DNA from: Amblyomma americanum
Taxonomy: Eukaryota > Arthropoda > Arachnida > Ixodida > Ixodidae
Direction of reading: 5' to 3'
Length of the DNA stretch: 64,000 bases
Assembly: GCF_052857255.1 (NCBI RefSeq)
Contig: NC_135505.1
Span: 31,086,116 to 31,150,115, forward strand
Below the pieces are notes generated by a model that saw only the letters and a list, made by a program, of their open reading frames with translations, was not told the DNA's origin and ran no database searches. Numbering within the stretch: the stretch's first letter is position 1; the number at the start of each line of letters is the position of its first letter. Shown here in pieces: positions 57,690 to 64,000 of the stretch. Both the position numbers and the translations under genes were made by a program.

Positions 57690-58000
57690 AAGCCCGCCAA
57701 AATTCCTATGCGTAAAAACCCGCCAAGAATATTACACAAAACTTCGGCACTACGCAACGTAAAAGCCCGCCAAAATTCCTAGAGAAGAAACCTTCGGCAC
57801 TAGTCAACGTAAGAGCCCGCTAAAACTCCTGCACAAAAACCTTCGGCACTGCGCAACGTAAAAGCCCGCCAAAATTCATACAAAAAAAAACCTTCGGCAC
57901 TACACAACGTAAAAGCCCACAAAAATTCCTACACAAAAACCTTCGGCACTACGCAACGTAAACGCCCGCCAAAAATCCTACACCAAAAACTTTCAGCAAT
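57690..58000 (-). repeat. About six ~50-bp tandem repeats in the LINE 5' UTR
   Basis: The unit reads CTTCGGCACTACGCAACGTA + AAAGCCCGCCAAAATTCCTA + a CACAAAAAC-like end, repeated about six times with small changes, just upstream of ORF1 (minus strand). The position resembles the promoter monomers of some L1 5' UTRs, so a promoter role is an inference. Confidence 0.75.
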
Positions 58001-58453
58001 ACGCATTTTAAACGCGTAATGGCGCCATCTGGTGGTTAGGAGAGGAACCATTGTTGTCAACAAACCGGCGCCCCTCTTAAGCCTAAAAGGCGAAGAATCG
58101 TCACCCGAAATAAAAATTAAAGCAAATTTATCGCTCAAACGTTTTCTCATGGGCGAGATAAGACAAAGCGAAAGTGCGCTGGCTCTTTTATGACCAGTGA
58201 ACGCGCTAAAAAAGGCAGTAACAGTGACGAATTCAGTCCGAAGCGAGGCGTCCTGCATGGAAGGGCGCCGCCATGTTTGTCGCCGCGAGTACTCGCCTTC
58301 CTATTGGCTGACGAGATTCGGCGGATTTTTTTCCGGCGGCAGAATTCGGTCCAGGACCGATCGGCCTTTCCGCCGGGTATTTCGGCGGAATCTCTGCCGC
58401 GGAAGCGGATTCCGCTCGCTCTCGCCGCCGAATGTACAAGTGTGAACGCGCCA

Positions 58454-61400
58454 TTAAGCTACGTCTTATTACTCAAAGTTCGACCGCATGCCAAATGTAC
58501 CACAGTGCCCGCGCAAATTTTTTTGTGCCTGCAAATCTTCCTGACTTGATTCAACAAATCGTTCGTGATGAACTCTCGCGGCATCAAGATTTTGTGCGCC
58601 GCAGTGAAGTCCCATATAAGAGCCATTCCCAGCAGGCAGCTCCAGTACGGCATTACTCTCCTTGGATTTCTACCATTCACACCCCAACCCGTGAACCTCG
58701 CAACGAATCTCACAACCGTGCTCTGCCCATACGTTCCTACTACAGCTATCCATCTCCGCTGCAAAGCCACCAGCGACTGGATTTTGATGGCAGCTTCCTC
58801 CCTGGCCACGAACACTTATCCCGAGCATACTGGCGACCCACCGATGTGTTACCAAATAGTCTTGTTCGGACACACATCGCGATTCTGCCGCCGCCAGGGC
58901 CAGACTTCCAATGGCCGTATCGTAGGCCTAGTTTCAATGCGGACGTTCGGGACCCGACCTTCCCATCTCCTCAAGACTTTTACCTCTACGCACCACACCG
59001 GACCGACTCACCTGCCTGTGACCGGAGCCTGACTTCCACCGCTCGTTGCTCCCGACGATCGCCGTGCGCACGCCGTCCTTTGCCGCCACTGTTAAACTAT
59101 AGCGGCTGCGACCGATGGGCGTGCGGTCGCAGGGTCATCGATATCGCCAATTCCTGTGTACATGTTAAAGAGCCGCCTGGAAGTTTTAGTACAAGGTGTT
59201 TGCGTTATGGCCTTCGCGGATACTGGCTCCGCAGTGTCGATGATTAGTACAGATTTTAAGAACCGCCTCGGTAGTAAAATAGTGTTTGGTTCGGATAGTG
59301 CTGCCATTTTTTGCGGCATAGGAGGAGAATCATTTGTTGCGGTTGGTATCTGTTACCAAAATGTAGCGATCACTTTCCTCCTATTCGGAAGTGTATTCAC
59401 GGTGCTCTCTCCCTCCATGCACGAAAATATTCCGGGTGTTCGCTGTTTACAACAGTGCGGGGCAACTATTTACTTCAGCAGGGGCGCGATAGTATTGATC
59501 CCTAGTCTCCCGTCGGCCCTCACAGGAGACTCGCAGCGGGATCTCCCCCCGTTTTCTGTCTCCGAGGATACCGTCGTTCTAGAGATGTCCGCCATCTTCA
59601 TCCGAGTTGCGTCCTCGAGCGCGGTGTGCGATGCCTTCGATGCTCTGGTGGAACCCGCTTCCCTTACTTGCACGAAGTGTGCTGGCGCCCCGCAGCGTCG
59701 TACGAGTGGTCGAGGGCCATGACATGCTTCGGACGGTTAACAACTCCAACCCATCTTCCATATTTCCACGTTGTCTTAAACTCGTTGGCTTTGAAGAATG
59801 CCTTTATTTGCCAGTTGACGCGCCCAATTACAGCGTTTCCTGTCCCACTGGACGTTGCAACATGATCAACAAATCTCTACCTACCAACTTACGCCGGATA
59901 TTGATGGATGTTCTTTGATGTATGTTCTATTGATGGATGTTCTTCGACTGACGCCATACGGCGTCTGTCGAATGGGGTGGTGTAAGATAATTGATGAAAA
60001 GGTCTGTGACATGCTGCAGCAAGGAAATACTCAGGAATCATCACGCACATGGGCCGCCCCGTGTGATCACCGTGAAAAAGAAGGACGGCACGCGGCGATT
60101 TTGCGCAATTACCGTTGCCTTAACACTGTCACAAAGAAAGATGTCAAAGCGCTCCTGGCCGTTGATAATGCCATTGACTGACTTCATTCAGCTTCCGCAT
60201 TTCCTCTGTGGTTTAAGGCCCAGATACTCGAAGATCCTAATTCACTCGAAAGACAAAGAGAAAACGGCATACGTGACCTCAGACGGTTTGTGTGAGTTGA
60301 ATGTGATGCCATTCGGCTTATGCAACGCTCCTGTCACCTTTAAAAATATATGATAACTTTTTTCGTGGACCGAAATGGTAAGTTTACATGTGTTTTTGGA
60401 TGATGTCATTTCCGGGCGGACATTCCCTGGACATAACAGCCGCTCAGCCGCTGTCTTTGACTAGATGGAGAGAGCGGATCTCACGCTGAACCCTAAGAAG
60501 TGCCGCTTCGGGAAACGCCAAATCATTGTGCTAGGTCACCTGGTTGAGAAGGACGATGTCAGGCCTGATCTACGGAGGAATGAAGCTGTCAACTGCGTCA
60601 AAGAGCCCTAACCTTTGAAAGACCTCAACAGCTTCTTGGGAGTTCGCTCTTACTTTCGGCGCTTCATACACATGTTTGCTTTTTTGCCTACTCGCTAACA
60701 TGTCGCTTGCAGAAGGGCATTTCTTTCAAGTCGACTGCCAATTGTGATTCTGCGTTTCGTCAGCTCAAGTTTCTTCGTGCCTCGCGGCTATTTTTGCGTG
60801 ATTTCGGCAAACTGCGACTGAATTTCACATTGACGCCAGCGGCATTAGCGTGGGTGCTGTGCTCATACAATGCCATTCCGTTAACCAACACAATGTCCCT
60901 TATGCGGAAGTTTGAACGCATTACTCCGTCACAGAGCAAGAGTGTCTCGCCGTTGTTTCGGGCGTACAGGGATTTCGTTTGTACCTTTACGAACGTGCCT
61001 TTACATACATCACAGTCCACAATTCTCTTTGCTGACTTGTGAATCGGCTCGACCTCTGAGGAAGGTTGTCCCGGTGGGCATTACGCCTTCAGGAGTTTAA
61101 CCTTACAGTGTCGTACAAAAGTGGGAGCCAGCACGACGACGCTGACTGCCTCTCGCGGATGCCACACGCGACTACTCATTTCGATGAACAAAACTTTGAC
61201 GATTGCCCTGCCGCCGTTTCCTCACAGTTTCCAGATTTTGACACACAGAACAACGGAAAAAATCATCAATCGGCACCGCTTTTCAAAGGAGCCCGTGCTC
61301 CGACCTGTGCGAGCCTTTTCTGCATTTGCGATGGTTTACTCTACCGAACGAATTACTCGTCTTGAGGTGCGCGCTTTCTGATCGTCGTTCCCGCAAGCTT

Positions 61401-62400
61401 GTACTCTCCTGTTCTGCGCGCAATCGATGATCACGTCATAGATGTGCACTTAAGGTATGCCAGGACCATCCCCCCCCCCCCCCCCCCCATAATAAGAAAC
61501 GTTTTTACTTGCCAAACATGCGTCGCATGGTAGAACGTTACGCTAACTCCTGTGCAGTTCCAGGGCCCAGCAAATTCTCCGCCGGGATGCTCGGATCCGG
61601 TGACACTTCCGAACTCGCCGTATGAGCAAGTGGGTCTTGACCTTTTTTAGGCTCGTTTCCCCGCTCGTCTAAGTGCAACCGCTGGGTCATCGCGTGCGTT
61701 GATCACCTCACGCGTTACTGTGAAACTGCAGCCATACCTTCCTTCACCGCAGCTGACGTGTCTCTCTTTATTATTCATACTGTAGTCCTTCGTAATAAGC
61801 TTGCTCGCGTCATATGAGGGAGCGTGGCCGCCAATTTACGGTAGATGTTGTGGAAGAGCTTCTGCGCCTTTGCTCATGCCATTTCCGTCACTGAACGTCG
61901 TGCCATCCCCAGACAAATGGCCTCGTTGAACGTAACAAACAGACAGCGATGAATATGTTTGCGATATAAATCGACTCGCCTCATAAGAACCGGGATGACG
62001 CGCTTCCCTGCATTGCATATCCCTATGACACGTCAATGCAAGAAACAACTGCTTAGAGCCAATTTTTCCTTCTGTATGCCCGTACACATCGAAGTGTTTT
62101 CGACACCATCTTACCGTTCTCTCTCGACACCGAGCCTTTTATTTCAAACATCGTATGCCGCGCTGGAGGGGTTCATAGGCTCGCCCGGCTACGCACTCTC
62201 GCCTCGCAGCAGGGATACTACTCTAAGCAGGGATACTACCGTCGGTACAAGGATGTCTGCTACCTGCCCGGCTACTTAGAACTGCTGTGGACGCCTCTCC
62301 GGAAAGCGTGGTTTGTCCCAGAAGCTGCTGCCCCGCTACACAGGCCCGTTTAGTGTGCTTGCTTCGATCAATGTCCTCGACTACGTGGTGTCTGGCCAAT
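58454..62400 (+). pseudogene. Ty3/gypsy gag end and pol relic
   Basis: Continues gag from the left part. In order: gag C-terminus (58454-58840); a zinc knuckle missing one Cys (about 58850); protease with A-D-T-G-S-A (about 59220); RT in broken pieces (V-K-K-K-D-G-T-R near 60080, M-P-F-G-L-C-N-A-P near 60307, F-L-D-D at about 60395); RNase H end ([10 protein letters not shown] near 61070, K-S-G-S-Q-H-x-D-A-D-C-L-S-R); integrase remnants to about 62100. Frames change many times and stops are frequent. No envelope gene seen. Dead. Confidence 0.8.
61470..61488. repeat. Run of 19 C
   Basis: Homopolymer within the integrase relic. Its length should be treated with caution as a sequencing or assembly artefact. 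Confidence 0.9.
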
Positions 62401-62517
62401 GTTCACAAGGTCGCCGCTCTCGGCAAACACAAGCTGTGCATGTTGCACGGATGAAGCTCTGACGCTCTGAGGACAATGACTGAGTGGCCCAGGAGGCTTC
62501 TTGTGTGAAGAGGGAAT

Positions 62518-62640
62518 TGTCACACGACGCTGAAGATACAGCAAAGAAGTGGGGGACGCGTAAGAAGAAACTCGCCATGCTTGCACAAACGCACCAGGCT
62601 GATGTTGGCTCACCCTGTAAATGAACGTGTAAAAACATTA
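62518..62640 (+). repeat. Start of the gypsy 3' LTR with polypurine tract
   Basis: A purine tract (GAAGAGGGAA, 62507-62516) leads to TGTCACACGACG at 62518, the usual order of PPT and LTR start (TG). The far end of the LTR is unclear, as is any second LTR copy with this sequence upstream. Confidence 0.5.
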
Positions 62641-63744
62641 CAAATTTCAGTTTGTTTCAGGCAAAGGGAGCATGCCAGGCATTGAATATATAACCTATAC
62701 TAAATTGTATATCAATGTATTAGTAGAGATAAAAACAGTGAAATATATTTTGGCTCGGTTAGAATGGTTACCACTGTGAGTTACGTTTGTTGCTTTAACA
62801 GAACACGGCAATAATCACACTTGCCACTAACCTATCAAAGCATAGTTTGCCGTTCATCGACCAGCATTACGTTCTAAAATATTAGTCACTTGCAGTAGCA
62901 GCATTTCCTGCGCGCTGGCTTTTTCGTTTGCGATGTGGACAAAAAAGTAAGATGAGGCGCAAAAACAACACGGACACAGAATGATTTGCCCTTGTCTGGA
63001 ATCGGTCGTCCGGAATATGAGGATAATGATTTTTTACGTTTGGTTTAAACTATGCACCGCTCAAGGCTTTTGTGGTCAATACTTTTTTTTGCAAATCACT
63101 TCATCATTACAGGTAAGCTCTATCTCCAAATGAGCTATCCATCTTGCAGTTATCAGCTGCAGTGCAGAAATCTAGGCTAGTGTGACTAGATTCATGATGG
63201 AAGCAGCGCAGAAGACGAGGACAGAAGAAGGACTCCACGACACCGGCGCTTTGTCGTATAGGTGTGCACACAAGTTTACAGAGCATGCTCTTCCGCTCTA
63301 AGTGCAATCGCGCTTTCTCTATCTGAAACTACTAGGAAACACTGTTTTTGCATGAGGAAGCGCACATGTGTCTACCATTAGCATTGTACTTACCATTGAT
63401 GCAAAGTTTAGCTAGGCAAAAAGTGAAAAATCTAAAAGGCAGTTGCATGCTACGCTCACTTTTGTCCGCAGCGATGCATAGCAAAATGTGAATAGTCTTG
63501 TTCGAGCACAGAGAGAAACACTACAATTTGAATAGAAAACCTGCGGTTCTTTAAATCAATTATTGATATCTTGCAGTACAAAGCTGGCCAACGTATACAA
63601 AAGTCAAACATTATTAGCATCAAACAACAAGATAATCTAAAGTAGTTCTATCGTGTGTTGGTCAAGAAAACTATTGGAGATACAAAAACAAGCATAGATT
63701 GCTGCCAAGCAGTCACCGCCCCCCTGTGTCATTCAACCCCTCCA
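62641..63744. other. No recognised feature
   Basis: Nothing supportable apart from A/T-rich sequence. Confidence 0.4.
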
Positions 63745-64000
63745 CTATGGTGTTGGTACAGTTTTCATCCTTTTGATCGAGCTCATGCACCATTGTGAAA
63801 ATACTTCGAGCGTTCTTTCCTTCGAGCGGGGTAGGCGGTAGACGTGTTCCTTGGTTACGTTGTTCAATCTGCGGCAATCGGAGGAAAACCGTAGTTTGTC
63901 CTCCTTATTGTTGAAGAGTGCGACCTGTGCTACCCAGGTACACTTTGATGGGTGACTAACAATGCTGCGCGGCACTTCCTCATCTTAGACCTGGATAGCC
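63745..64000 (-). pseudogene. Gypsy-type RT fragment, cut by the window edge
   Basis: The minus frame from 63975 encodes the RT N-terminal block: S-K-C-T-W-V-A-Q-V-A-L (like S-P-W-A-S-P-V), N-K-E-D-K-L-R-F-S-S-D-C-R-R-L-N and V-T-K-E-H-V-Y-R-L-P-R. The sequence differs from the relic at 58454-62400, so it is another element. Frame breaks lie below 63790. Confidence 0.65.

Larger units (their letters stand above)
53134..58140 (-). mobile_element. Intact PHD/SGNH-type non-LTR retrotransposon (copy 2)
   Basis: Minus-strand element with 5' UTR repeats, ORF1, ORF2 and a short TGGA tail (53134-53154). It sits inside the TIR element. The 5' end is approximate: TTCTCA at 53125-53130 and at 58144-58149 might be the target duplication. 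CR1-group-like architecture (PHD and esterase in ORF1) fits known CR1-like elements, but the RT block R-Q-G-C-P-L-S-P is less typical, so the clade stays open. Confidence 0.8.
52887..58453. mobile_element. TIR DNA transposon (PIF/Harbinger-like) inserted in gypsy gag, carrying a LINE
   Basis: The ends are inverted copies: TGGCGCGTTCACACTTG, one mismatch, then ACATTCGGCGGCGAGAGC, and further similarity through GCGGAATCCGC. They are flanked by TTA at 52884-52886 and TTA at 58454-58456. Taking out the element with one TTA restores a continuous gypsy gag frame, which fixes both boundaries. A TWA-type 3-bp duplication points to PIF/Harbinger. Without the LINE it would be about 560 bp and has no transposase, so it was a MITE-like element. 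Confidence 0.82.

Noticed and set aside
58432..59247. 271-codon frame as one gene
   Set aside because: Its first codons come from the TIR of the inserted element. Only the part from 58457 is gypsy gag, and the true gag and protease frames change within it.

Overview
The window is animal DNA, most probably from a hard (ixodid) tick. The SINE heads, the tRNA-like SINE body with an AT-repeat tail, and the mix of non-LTR families (PHD plus SGNH ORF1, L1/Tx1-like, I-like, L2/CR1-like) match what I know of metastriate tick genomes. No species can be named. Nothing bacterial is present, there is no CRISPR array, and I see no multi-exon host gene. Almost every long reading frame belongs to a transposable element, so this is a transposon-dense intergenic region in which elements are often inserted into one another.

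Layout. 1-8740: a Penelope-like element (PLE) insertion made of two almost identical copies head to head. Copy A (minus) is 5' truncated. Copy B (plus) is full length, flanked by direct ~710-bp pLTRs, with an ORF1 carrying an SGNH-hydrolase-like domain followed by an RT plus GIY-YIG ORF. 8739-12161: tRNA-derived SINEs with AT tails, one split by a 2.05-kb terminal-inverted-repeat (TIR) element and one tail split by a palindromic PLE fragment. 12162-19477: mostly featureless, with an L2/CR1 3' relic and one unassigned 210-codon ORF at 17002-17634. 19478-24330 and 24761-28650: two decayed copies of related PHD/SGNH-type non-LTR elements. 30301-33673: an L1/Tx1-like element with an intact ORF1 and a gutted ORF2. 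35345-36089: a THAP-domain pseudogene that keeps an intron. 38042-38771: a short PLE in palindromic form. 40434-43020: an R2-like relic and an I-like 3' end. 45231-45990: a 316-bp-period tandem repeat. 46993-48151: I-like RNase H relic. 49932-51262: L2/CR1 relic. 52225-62640: a decayed Ty3/gypsy element whose gag is split by a TIR element (52887-58453, TTA target duplication), which in turn contains an intact PHD/SGNH-type non-LTR element with both ORFs open. 63745-64000: another gypsy RT relic.

The most interesting points are as follows. (1) Three PLE insertions of quite different size share one topology: an inverted copy of the 3' part on the left, a loop holding the 5' part, then the forward 3' part. 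This suggests one integration mechanism. (2) One PLE carries an SGNH-like ORF1 in the same frame as its RT ORF, with only TGA stops between. (3) A mini-element of about 95 bp occurs twice with target-site duplications, once as a clean insertion relative to a paralogous LINE copy, and its sequence resembles the terminal part of the 38-kb PLE. (4) There is a three-level nest, non-LTR element in TIR element in gypsy gag, whose outer insertion point can be read exactly.
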